Shown here one piece after another: positions 8,034 to 14,354 of a stretch of 22,095 nucleotides of DNA. The notes under the pieces were generated by a model. That model was not told where the DNA came from. It saw only the letters and a list, made by a program, of their open reading frames with translations, and ran no database searches. Both the position numbers and the translations under genes were made by a program. The number at the start of each line of letters is the position of its first letter. The stretch's first letter is position 1. The stretch lies in contig JBDHXH010000044.1 of assembly GCA_039810605.1 (NCBI GenBank), positions 1-22,095 of the forward strand. Direction: 5' to 3'. Source of the DNA: JAGPCH01 sp039810605. Its GTDB lineage: Bacteria > Bacteroidota > Ignavibacteria > Tepidaquicellales > Tepidaquicellaceae.

Positions 8034-8754
8034 TATTGACGTGCAGTTTATAGTCGCTTATATGTGTCTTAATCTTATCGCCAAGCCTGACCCTCCCATC
8101 TCCGTTTTTCAATTCGGAAAGCTTTTTGTTGAAAATGACCTTTCCATCGAGAAGATAAATTATTCTGTCTGCAATTTCCTCCGACTCACTGACAATGTGT
8201 GAACTTACAAGCATCAGCTTGCCGTTTTGTTTTTCCTTCAGAATTTTCTTCTTCATGATTTCGTTTGAGAGCGGATCGAGGCTGGATGTAGGCTCATCGA
8301 GTATTAGTATTTCAGGATTGTATAGAAATGCGATTGCGGCTGTAACTCTTTGCTTGAATCCTCCTGAAAGTTGTCCGAATTTTTTTTCAATTATATTTCC
8401 GATACCAAAATCTTCAATCAACTCATCATCAGTGCTGCTTTTTCCTCTGATGTCTTTCACTATTGAAAATAACTCTTTCACTTTCAGATTTTCAGGATAG
8501 TTTGCAATCTGCGGCATATATCCGATTTGTTCGCGGTATCTGAAATCATCCGAAATTTTTTTACCGCCGACAATTATTTCTCCTGAATCGGGAATGACTA
8601 GGCCAAGTATGGATTTTATCAGTGTAGTTTTACCCGAGCCATTAGGACCCATCAGCACGGCGACTTCGCCCTTAACGAGATTCAGATTAATGCCTCTAAG
8701 TGCTTCAAATTTTCCGAAACGCTTTACAAGATTTTTTATTTCAATTAAACTCAT
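8026..8754 (-). CDS. nosF: NosF, ABC ATPase of the NosDFY system
   Basis: This cytoplasmic ATPase of 242 residues energises NosY. The Walker A motif is GPNGSGKT (36-43), the Q-loop region is YMPQ (79-82), the ABC signature is LSGGFKQR (129-136), Walker B with its catalytic Glu is LILDEP (150-155), and the H-loop His is His186 in SSH. All catalytic residues are intact. At 242 residues it is shorter than typical proteobacterial NosF (about 300), lacking a long C-terminal extension. It overlaps nosD by 14 bp upstream and nosY by 8 bp downstream. Taken alone it could be any ABC-2-type ATPase; the position between nosD and nosY makes the assignment firm. Confidence 0.94.
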   Translation of the reverse strand: MSLIEIKNLVKRFGKFEALRGINLNLVKGEVAVLMGPNGSGKTTLIKSILGLVIPDSGEIIVGGKKISDDFRYREQIGYMPQIANYPENLKVKELFSIVKDIRGKSSTDDELIEDFGIGNIIEKKFGQLSGGFKQRVTAAIAFLYNPEILILDEPTSSLDPLSNEIMKKKILKEKQNGKLMLVSSHIVSESEEIADRIIYLLDGKVIFNKKLSELKNGDGRVRLGDKIKTHISDYKLHVNNE

Positions 8755-9988
8755 TAGCTTTCATCATAGGGTGTTCATCAATCAGAGTCTCCGGAATCAA
8801 AGCTGGCATGACTTTTTCAGTTATATCAAGAATTTCAACTACCAGACTGCGCAGCATAATCACGCTTTCGGGAATTTTTTCCACCATGAAAGAATACATG
8901 CTTACCGGCCTGTATGGAACATCACCTATATCGTCTTTGTCAATATCATATCCTTCGTATTTGTCCCAGTAATTCCTGTTGTAATAGTTGTCATTTCGAG
9001 AACTGTTTGTCATAACGTCGAAAGTATTTTCCTTAAAATCATTTTCTTCAAGAGTATTCCCCAGACAATTGCCGAGGATTTTCATTGCCCATCCGTTCTC
9101 AAGAAATGTATTTTTTCCAATATACAGATTGTTGCATCCTTCCATGAAAATTCCTGTCGTATTATCTTTAATTATGTTTTGAACAATCTTGCTGTCAGAA
9201 ATTTCTTTAAGCAGCAAACCATAAGAAGCGGGACCGCGGTTTTCTTCAAAACGATTACCACTCATTTCAATTCGCCTTGTGTACATGACTGCAACTCCGG
9301 CTCCGTTTTGCCGGAAGAAATTATTCCTGTATGAATTGCTGTCGGAAAACATGAAATGAAGTCCATACCTCAAGTTATTATGACTGAAATTTTCATTTAC
9401 GATTGTATTTTTTACAAATTCAAAATAGATTCCGTCACGATGACCGTTGACTTCGTTATTAATTATTACATTGCCGTTGCATTTCCACAGATGAATGCCG
9501 TTGCCCGATGATGACTCTGTTACTGCATTGCCTGCTATTTTATTATTTCTGATAGTGCAGTGATTCGAATTTGCGAGATAGATTGCGAAGAAAGTATTGT
9601 TTAGAAAATTGTTTTCAATCAGACAGTAATTTGAATTCTGTATTCTAATCCCCGCAAGGTCTTTCATATAGTTTACATTGATGTTCCTGATTTCAAAGCC
9701 GGATATAGTGATACTGTCGCATTCAATTATAAATCCTGCATTGGTATAATCAAGATCAATGACGGCAGACTTGCCGGTAAGTCGTAATGATTTATTTATT
9801 ATAAGATTACCCTCGTGATAAATTCCTTCGCCGACTATTATCTCATCACCGCTATTGCTGATTTCAATTCCCTTTGCAATTGATGTAATGCTGCTGCCCT
9901 GACCTACAAAAATCTCCCTGCAAACACCAGCGTTCAATAGTGATAAAATTGAAACGAGTGTCATACATGCTACAAACAGCAGTTTCAT
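8741..9988 (-). CDS. nosD: NosD, periplasmic beta-helix copper-processing protein
   Basis: The 415-residue protein has an N-terminal Sec signal peptide (about 1-23) and then many right-handed beta-helix repeats of the CASH/PbH1 type, seen as recurring N-x-I-x-x-N units. The NosD blocks are GNGIHLWKCN, HRDGIYFEF, RYGLHFMFSDSN and GAGVAVMYTRRIEM, with NRNYWDKYEGYD-D-D-IGDVPYRP near residues 340-365. NosD binds copper and delivers it to apo-NosZ in complex with NosFY. The start ATG overlaps the nosL stop in an ATGA, and the 3' end overlaps nosF by 14 bp, so all maturation genes are coupled. Length is normal for the family. Confidence 0.96.
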   Translation of the reverse strand: MKLLFVACMTLVSILSLLNAGVCREIFVGQGSSITSIAKGIEISNSGDEIIVGEGIYHEGNLIINKSLRLTGKSAVIDLDYTNAGFIIECDSITISGFEIRNINVNYMKDLAGIRIQNSNYCLIENNFLNNTFFAIYLANSNHCTIRNNKIAGNAVTESSSGNGIHLWKCNGNVIINNEVNGHRDGIYFEFVKNTIVNENFSHNNLRYGLHFMFSDSNSYRNNFFRQNGAGVAVMYTRRIEMSGNRFEENRGPASYGLLLKEISDSKIVQNIIKDNTTGIFMEGCNNLYIGKNTFLENGWAMKILGNCLGNTLEENDFKENTFDVMTNSSRNDNYYNRNYWDKYEGYDIDKDDIGDVPYRPVSMYSFMVEKIPESVIMLRSLVVEILDITEKVMPALIPETLIDEHPMMKANEFN

Positions 9989-10425
9989 TTCAATTTGTTT
10001 TTGATTTCATCCCATGTATAAATATTTCCATTCTTAATCTTATTCAATTCTTCTTCAGCATCTTTTTTACTCTTGAAGGCGGCGAGGTCTTCGCCCATTG
10101 GACTTTTGATTAAAGGACTGACTATGTATGCGGCGCTCTTTGCATCAATGAGCGTTTCGGGTTGATTGTAATCAATGACAAGAAGCATATAATTATTTTC
10201 ATCTGTAGTTTCTGAATTTAAATATTTAATCATGCATTCAGCAGCATCAAATTTATACGCCTTGCCCTTATCATTGACAATTTCAGCTCCGAATTTCTTA
10301 TCGCTGATTGTCATTCTGCAATGTTCGCATTGGTCAGTTCCGAAGTTCAGCGGTTGCGGTCCCTTGCTGCATCCTGTCAAGATCATTATAGCCGATATTA
10401 CCAGGTTCATTCGTACTCTTCTCAT
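9985..10425 (-). CDS. nosL: NosL, copper-binding outer lipoprotein chaperone
   Basis: This 146-residue lipoprotein acts as Cu(I) chaperone for N2O reductase maturation. From the chosen start, MRRVRMNLVISAIMILTGC gives a lipobox with the lipidated Cys19. The copper motif is CEHCRM (33-38), followed by the conserved Asp/Glu region KFDAAECMIKYL and the family motif SPMGEDLAAF. The frame is open 18 codons further upstream, but that would give an overlong n-region. The ATG at 10425 is preferred because it sits in an ATGA context and leaves a normal signal peptide. The upstream membrane-protein frame overlaps the nosL 5' end by 92 bp, covering the whole signal peptide. See the finding on the A5 run. 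nosD begins at the nosL stop with a 4-nt overlap. Confidence 0.95.
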   Translation of the reverse strand: MRRVRMNLVISAIMILTGCSKGPQPLNFGTDQCEHCRMTISDKKFGAEIVNDKGKAYKFDAAECMIKYLNSETTDENNYMLLVIDYNQPETLIDAKSAAYIVSPLIKSPMGEDLAAFKSKKDAEEELNKIKNGNIYTWDEIKNKLK

Positions 10426-11014
10426 TTTTCTGCTTTTGAAATTTAACCTCGCCAAAGAAAACAAATATCGCAGTAACAATGACTAAAAAATAAATCAACC
10501 CTCCTGCGTCCGGATAAGAAGCTGCGTTGAAATTAAGAAGCTGTTTGCTTCCTATCAGAGGCGGCTGATAATTCATTCCTTCAATTTTAATTGCGGCGGT
10601 TGGATCAAGATTATGTCCATAGTCATACTCCCAACTCCAGAAGTCGTAAATACCTGCAATGCCCGTGAGAGCCATAATCATAATCCAGACAAACAGCACA
10701 GATTTTTTGTTCAGGAAAAAGACAATCAAGCCTGCCAGAATCATGAAACCCACAATGTATGGCATCAGTTTCAACTCCTCTATCGAGTTCGGATGGATAG
10801 CTTTCATTCCTATGTAATGATTAAGACCGTTGATAGTATTCAGGTCGCCTGTAATTCTATCAAGCCATATCTGCATTCCCAGACCTTCGGGATATTGCGG
10901 AGCTTCAAGAGCAATGTTCCAGACAGGAACAAAGTACATAGCGGCAAGCGCCGCGATACAAATCAATATCAGTATTCTAGATTTTTTTTTCATGTTATAA
11001 AAGGAAGGGTGCAT
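10334..11014 (-). CDS. 4-TM membrane protein of nos clusters, function not established
   Basis: The 226-residue protein has four predicted transmembrane segments (about 13-31, 85-101, 104-124 and 172-188). Between the third and fourth lies a periplasmic loop with WSWEYDYGHNLDP and PPLIGSKQLLNFNAASYPD. I recognise this as the kind of membrane protein found between nosZ and nosL in Bacteroidota-type nos clusters; I do not know an experimentally proven role. Copper or heme handling or electron transfer are possible. The start at 11014, 19 bp after the nosZ stop, has AGGGTG upstream; an internal ATG at 10993 is the alternative. The C-terminal tail from residue 197 is hydrophilic, low in pattern and overlaps the nosL signal peptide in another frame. 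One extra A in the A5 run at 10425-10429 would end the protein at 197 residues. Confidence 0.85.
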   Translation of the reverse strand: MHPSFYNMKKKSRILILICIAALAAMYFVPVWNIALEAPQYPEGLGMQIWLDRITGDLNTINGLNHYIGMKAIHPNSIEELKLMPYIVGFMILAGLIVFFLNKKSVLFVWIMIMALTGIAGIYDFWSWEYDYGHNLDPTAAIKIEGMNYQPPLIGSKQLLNFNAASYPDAGGLIYFLVIVTAIFVFFGEVKFQKQKNEKSTNEPGNIGYNDLDRMQQGTATAELRN

Positions 11015-11032
11015 TTCTGCACCCTGTTAAGT

Positions 11033-13012
11033 TTAATCTTTCTTTTCAGGATTCCCGACACTGAAAGTTATCGGTACGTTTGAATTCCTGCCGGAGACTC
11101 TCACATATCCCTGCATTTCCTGATGAAGAGCGGAACAGAAGTCTGTACAGTACATTGGGAAAATTCCCTCTCTTTCGGGCACCCATTTGATTGTACAAGT
11201 TTCACCGGGCATTACAAGCATCTCTGAATTCTGGTTTCCCATAATTGCAAACCCGTGTGGAATATCCCAGTCCTGTTCAAGATTTGTCATGTGAAAGTAA
11301 ACTGTATCGCCGAGTTTAATTCCCTCAATGTTGTCCGGTGTAAAATGCGATCGAATGGAAGCAAAGTAAACATGAATCGTACTCCCTTCTCTTGTTACCT
11401 TTGCATCATTAATGCTCTTGATTGCATAAGGATTCTTGTTGTCTTCAATCTTGAAAATTTTCAGTTGATTTTTTGTAACAAGATCAGCCGGAATTGCCTG
11501 TGCATAATGCGGCTCGCCGACAGTAGGGAAATCAAGAAGAAGTTTCATTTTATCACCTGATATGTCAATCAACTGTGCTGATTGAGTAAGCTCGGGACCG
11601 GTTGGAAGATAACGGTCCTTCGTCATCTTGTTCATCGAAAGCAGATATTTTCCCCATGGTTTCTTGCTGTCGCCGCCGGGAATTGTAAGATGTCCGACCG
11701 AATAGTAAACCGGAAGTCTGTCTGCAATTTGCTGCGTCTCAACTTTCCATTTCACAATTTCAGATGAAATGAATGCAGAAGTATAAGCATACCCTTTGTC
11801 GTCAAATTCAGTATGAAGAGGACCGAGACCGGGATCCTTAACCTCACCTGCGAGACACGCATCATATTTCAGAACCGGAATTCCTTCTATATCTCCGTCG
11901 AACATTTTATTATCAATAGCGTTCTTCACTTTCTCAAATGCAAAAACCGGAATGACTGTTGCGAGCTTTCCTCCCCCGACAATAAATCTTCCCGTTGGAT
12001 CAACGTCTGCTCCGTGCGGAGATTTCGGACATGGAATATAATAAATACATTCCGGAGCTTCTGAAGGCTTGAATGTCCTTACGGTGTTGCCCATAGTAGA
12101 GGTCGCGCTATGAGTCTCTTCATTCCATACATTGTGAGCAAATTTAACATCCATCATTGTTCCTTTATTCTGCGCAGCGAGCTCCTGAAGCTTTTTCCAA
12201 TTAACAGCCATTATATAATCTTTGTCTTTCTGTGAAGCATTGACTTCAAGCAGGGTATTCGATTCTTCGGAATTATAGCATGAAAAGAAAAACCATCCGT
12301 CAGAAGGACCTTTGCCGGAGTGACTTAAGTCATAATCATAAGGAGGAGTGATTAATTGAAAATCAATTCCGAGTCCGCCTGTTTGTTTGTCAACCTTTAT
12401 GAATGAAATTGTTCCTCTGAAGTTTTCTTTATACGAGCTAATGGGAACATCTTTGTTTGCGACAGGAACGCTGAATCTTGTTCCAGCGACAACATATTCT
12501 GTATTCGGTGTAATGAACGGCGAAGAATGGTTTCCTGAACTGTTGGGGAGTTCTATAATCTCAACTGTTCTGAATGTTCTAAGATCAATTCTCGCGACCC
12601 GTGGCGTATTGTTTCCGTTAATGAAAACCCATCTGCCGTCGGGAACACCATCTGTCTGCGACAATTCGGAGTGATGCGAATCATCCCATGGAATGAATCC
12701 ATAAGATGTCATCAGCATTGGCTTTGATTCTTCCGTGTAGCCGTATCCGTTTTCGGGATTAACTGAATAGACCGGAATCACGCGAAGAAGTCTTCCCGAA
12801 GGAATTCCGTATGCAGCAATCTGTCCGCTGAATCCTCCCGATACAAAATAATAGAACTCATCGTACTTACCCGGTGCAACATATACTTTAGATGCCTCAT
12901 CTCCGCTTAATGTAGGACCACTACCTTCTTTCTTGGAACAGGAAATTATGCTTAGTGAAATAATAATTGCTGTTACCAGCATCATTCCCCAAAACAATCT
13001 TAACTTTTTCAT
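11033..13012 (-). CDS. nosZ: nitrous-oxide reductase, clade II, lipoprotein type
   Basis: The 659-residue multicopper enzyme reduces N2O to N2 in the periplasm. The N-terminus is a Sec-type lipoprotein signal (basic residues, hydrophobic stretch, lipobox IISC with Cys25) with no twin-arginine motif, which marks clade II (atypical) NosZ. The seven-bladed propeller domain carries CuZ ligand candidates in DDSHHS (His113, His114), FAHNVW, SPHGADVD and PLHTEFD. The C-terminal cupredoxin domain holds the CuA set: His586 in DIPHGFA, then Cys622, Cys626, His630 and Met633 in CTDFCSALHQEM. All are present, so the enzyme should be functional. It is the third gene of the operon, after the hemerythrin and cytochrome c genes, and is followed by the maturation genes. 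AAAGGAG upstream supports the start. Confidence 0.98.
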   Translation of the reverse strand: MKKLRLFWGMMLVTAIIISLSIISCSKKEGSGPTLSGDEASKVYVAPGKYDEFYYFVSGGFSGQIAAYGIPSGRLLRVIPVYSVNPENGYGYTEESKPMLMTSYGFIPWDDSHHSELSQTDGVPDGRWVFINGNNTPRVARIDLRTFRTVEIIELPNSSGNHSSPFITPNTEYVVAGTRFSVPVANKDVPISSYKENFRGTISFIKVDKQTGGLGIDFQLITPPYDYDLSHSGKGPSDGWFFFSCYNSEESNTLLEVNASQKDKDYIMAVNWKKLQELAAQNKGTMMDVKFAHNVWNEETHSATSTMGNTVRTFKPSEAPECIYYIPCPKSPHGADVDPTGRFIVGGGKLATVIPVFAFEKVKNAIDNKMFDGDIEGIPVLKYDACLAGEVKDPGLGPLHTEFDDKGYAYTSAFISSEIVKWKVETQQIADRLPVYYSVGHLTIPGGDSKKPWGKYLLSMNKMTKDRYLPTGPELTQSAQLIDISGDKMKLLLDFPTVGEPHYAQAIPADLVTKNQLKIFKIEDNKNPYAIKSINDAKVTREGSTIHVYFASIRSHFTPDNIEGIKLGDTVYFHMTNLEQDWDIPHGFAIMGNQNSEMLVMPGETCTIKWVPEREGIFPMYCTDFCSALHQEMQGYVRVSGRNSNVPITFSVGNPEKKD

Positions 13013-13019
13013 TTGATTT

Positions 13020-13026
13020 CTCCTTT
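13020..13026 (-). promoter_or_regulatory. ribosome binding site of nosZ
   Basis: The minus strand reads AAAGGAG, 7 nt before the nosZ ATG at 13012. This is a strong Shine-Dalgarno in an operon whose other genes mostly rely on overlap coupling, consistent with NosZ being made in larger amount than its maturation factors. Confidence 0.8.
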
Positions 13027-13049
13027 AGGGTAAAGTTTAAAATGTTGTT

Positions 13050-13469
13050 TTATTTGTCATTGGATCTGAAATATTCAAGTATAGCACGCGCGTCATCTTG
13101 TGTTACATTCTGAAATGTCATCGGAGTCGGATACTGTCCGGAAGTTGAAAGAGATTTTGCAATCATATTTTCTCTAATCATTTGCTCCGGGTTGAGAATC
13201 ATGTTCATTATCCATTCAGGCTTTCTGCGCTTTGTTACATCTTTAAGAGGAGGACCTACAAGCTTTTCTCCAATTTTGTGACATGGAGTACATTTGACAT
13301 CGAAAATCTGTTTGCCTTTATTTACAAGATCATTGTTAATTTGTGGATCAAGTTTTACTTCCTTTACAGGACCGATCCCCAATTCCGGATCATCGGAGCA
13401 TCCGTAAATAGTGAGACCGGTAAATAGTACTGCAGCAATTAAAAAATAGATTGCTTTTTGTTTTTTCAT
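13050..13469 (-). CDS. c-type cytochrome lipoprotein, probable electron donor to NosZ
   Basis: The 139-residue monoheme cytochrome c starts with a lipoprotein-like signal ending in IYGC (Cys24). The heme motif is CTPCH (60-64) and the likely axial ligand is Met117 in PTPM. The rest fits a class I cytochrome c of roughly 80 residues behind a linker. It lies directly before nosZ (37 bp gap), and its start overlaps the stop of the hemerythrin gene in a 4-nt ATGA. In clade II clusters small cytochromes (NosC-type) feed electrons to NosZ, and that is the obvious inference here. The Tyr at -2 of the lipobox is unusual, so lipidation is likely but not certain. Confidence 0.9.
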   Translation of the reverse strand: MKKQKAIYFLIAAVLFTGLTIYGCSDDPELGIGPVKEVKLDPQINNDLVNKGKQIFDVKCTPCHKIGEKLVGPPLKDVTKRRKPEWIMNMILNPEQMIRENMIAKSLSTSGQYPTPMTFQNVTQDDARAILEYFRSNDK

Positions 13470-14017
13470 GATGCGATTTTATTTTTAGTTTTGGATTTAT
13501 TCCTTAATTTTTTTTCAAGTGTCTGTGCTTTTGGGAAGAGCAAATTGTTTTCTATTTCAATGTGATGACTTAGATTCTTTTCAAAATTTTCCAACTTGAT
13601 GAAAAATTCTTTTAACTCGAGATTATTTGATAGTGAATCTTTCAGAACAATCTTTATTTTAGTTACAGCGTAGTCGTGTTCTTTCTTCATAACGTCTGCA
13701 GGTCCGTTCAATCCTCCGAAAGGAGGCACATCAAAATCTGTGTTTTCCAGATCCGCTTTAACGAGGTTTTTTATGTATGGAAAAAGAAATTTTTCTTCCT
13801 TATTCATGTGAATTTCAAAATCAGACTGCAATTTTTTCATTTTTTCAACAAGCTGCTTTCCCTCTGCAGATTGTCTGCAGGAGGAAATGAGCTGCCTGAT
13901 TGCTTCACGAATGTAACTGTGATGTGAGTTTACAAGGAAATCACAAAGAAAATCCAAAGGCCATTTCTGAAATTGATTAAGTTCAATGTCTTCGCAGGTA
14001 AGATTCAGACGTTTCAT
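13466..14017 (-). CDS. hemerythrin-like di-iron protein, RIC/YtfE-type without the ScdA_N domain
   Basis: This 183-residue four-helix di-iron protein is the first gene of the nos operon. Ligand candidates fit the hemerythrin pattern of RIC (repair of iron centres) proteins: His32/His33 in NSHHSYI, His70-x3-Glu74 in HMNKE, His114 in KKEHD, and His152-x3-Glu156 in HIEIE. The segment WPLDFLCDFLVNSHH resembles the linker that follows the N-terminal ScdA_N (DUF542, CC-containing) domain in full-length RIC. That domain is absent here, and an in-frame stop at 14048-14050 shows it is not simply mis-started. RIC proteins respond to NO and repair nitrosylated iron sites. Placement at the head of a nos operon suggests NO scavenging or protection during denitrification. 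There is no signal peptide, so it is cytoplasmic. Confidence 0.85.
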   Translation of the reverse strand: MKRLNLTCEDIELNQFQKWPLDFLCDFLVNSHHSYIREAIRQLISSCRQSAEGKQLVEKMKKLQSDFEIHMNKEEKFLFPYIKNLVKADLENTDFDVPPFGGLNGPADVMKKEHDYAVTKIKIVLKDSLSNNLELKEFFIKLENFEKNLSHHIEIENNLLFPKAQTLEKKLRNKSKTKNKIAS

Positions 14018-14102
14018 GAATGCCGGGGCGAATATTTTTCCATTCAGTTAATCGGGGAAAAGGAAAGTTGTCTAAATAAAAATCTGTTTATTCAGGTAAA
14101 AA

Positions 14103-14233
14103 ATGAGCAGCCTTTAAAACGGCACCACTGATGTAAGGCCTGGGGGGAGGCTACATCAATTCACAAAAATTCATCGGTTATCGTCAGATAGATTCAACTC
14201 AATATCCTTTGTAATGATAATTTGGCTGCTCAT
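14103..14233 (-). promoter_or_regulatory. candidate structured leader RNA of the nos operon
   Basis: On the minus strand the element starts with ATGAGCAGCC (14233-14224) and ends with its exact complement GGCTGCTCAT (14112-14103), a 10-bp perfect stem enclosing 111 nt. The 3' arm runs directly into a T6 tract, as in intrinsic terminators. Inside is a second hairpin (14158-14129): TGATGTA pairs with TACATCA and GCCT with AGGC, with a 2-nt bulge and a C6 loop. The element lies wholly in the inferred 5' leader of the hemerythrin-nos transcript. It does not match any riboswitch consensus that I can recall. It could be an attenuator, a small structured RNA or the remnant of a mobile hairpin element. 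Confidence 0.5.
14171..14233 (-). CDS. possible 20-codon upstream ORF in the nos leader
   Basis: An ATG at 14233 opens a frame of 20 codons ending in TGA at 14171-14173, encoding MSSQIIITKDIELNLSDDNR. AGGG lies about 7 nt before the ATG, so initiation is conceivable. The first three codons are the 5' arm of the long-range leader stem, so translation would disturb the stem. The peptide has no recognisable motif. A short ORF of this size in AT-rich sequence is expected by chance, so this is listed for its position only. Confidence 0.2.
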   Translation of the reverse strand: MSSQIIITKDIELNLSDDNR

Positions 14234-14256
14234 AAATACCCTACATTAATTCTATA

Positions 14257-14264
14257 CAAAATTA
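14257..14264 (-). promoter_or_regulatory. probable nos promoter, -7 element of Bacteroidota type
   Basis: The minus strand reads TAATTTTG, an exact fit to the Bacteroidota -7 consensus TAnnTTTG. A start site about 5 nt downstream (near 14252) would put the centre of the FNR-type palindrome at about -42, the normal spacing for activation by CRP/FNR proteins. No well-spaced -33 TTTG is present (the nearest leaves only 13 bp), as is common in activator-dependent promoters. An overlapping TATAGA (14256-14251) is the alternative -10. Confidence 0.5.
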
Positions 14265-14286
14265 ACATGGACAGCGTCAAAGATGG

Positions 14287-14302
14287 TTTGACTTAAGTCA
14301 AA
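14287..14302 (-). promoter_or_regulatory. FNR/DNR-type operator upstream of the nos operon
   Basis: The sequence TTTGACTTAAGTCAAA is a perfect 16-bp palindrome whose arms TTGAC and GTCAA differ from the FNR consensus TTGAT-N4-ATCAA by one base in each half. TTGAC-N4-GTCAA variants are bound by DNR/NNR-type regulators. It lies between a CRP/FNR-family gene and the nos operon, 270 bp before the hemerythrin ATG but at about -42 to the predicted promoter. The adjacent regulator has the E202, S205 and R206 residues that read TTGA half-sites in FNR, so it is the natural candidate to bind here. Confidence 0.75.
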
Positions 14303-14354
14303 AAGGAGAAGATATTCTTTCAGAAATGTGTCTCTTTGTTTCACACAGAGGAAG

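Larger units (their letters stand above)
14018..14354. other. 337-bp intergenic control region between the regulator gene and the nos operon
   Basis: Both flanking genes are on the minus strand. Reading in that direction, the region holds the end of the regulator transcript, an FNR/DNR-type palindrome, a TAnnTTTG promoter motif, and then a probable untranslated leader. The leader contains a 20-codon ORF, an internal hairpin and a long-range stem followed by T6. The last 80 bp before the hemerythrin ATG (14018-14100) are AT-rich with no structure that I can see. Individual parts are listed separately. Confidence 0.7.

Noticed and set aside
8594..9334. A 246-codon plus-strand open frame across nosF and nosD.
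   Set aside because: It covers conserved catalytic and beta-helix regions of two certain genes on the minus strand, and its product has no coherent domain.
10426..10479. Upstream start for NosL at 10479.
   Set aside because: It would place about 25 residues before the lipoprotein h-region and lengthen the overlap with the membrane protein. The ATG at 10425 gives a normal signal peptide and an ATGA context.
14118..14151. Plus-strand resemblance (CACCACTG, then GGGGGGAGGC) to the GCCACTG and GGGAAGGC blocks of cobalamin riboswitches.
   Set aside because: It is on the opposite strand to both neighbouring genes, the GCCACTG box is imperfect, and no B12-box (AGCC-GGAGACC) follows. The similarity is too short.
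13970..14233. The pentapeptide DIELN occurs both in the upstream ORF and near the N-terminus of the hemerythrin protein, suggesting a duplication.
   Set aside because: The codons differ and similarity does not extend beyond five residues, so chance is sufficient.
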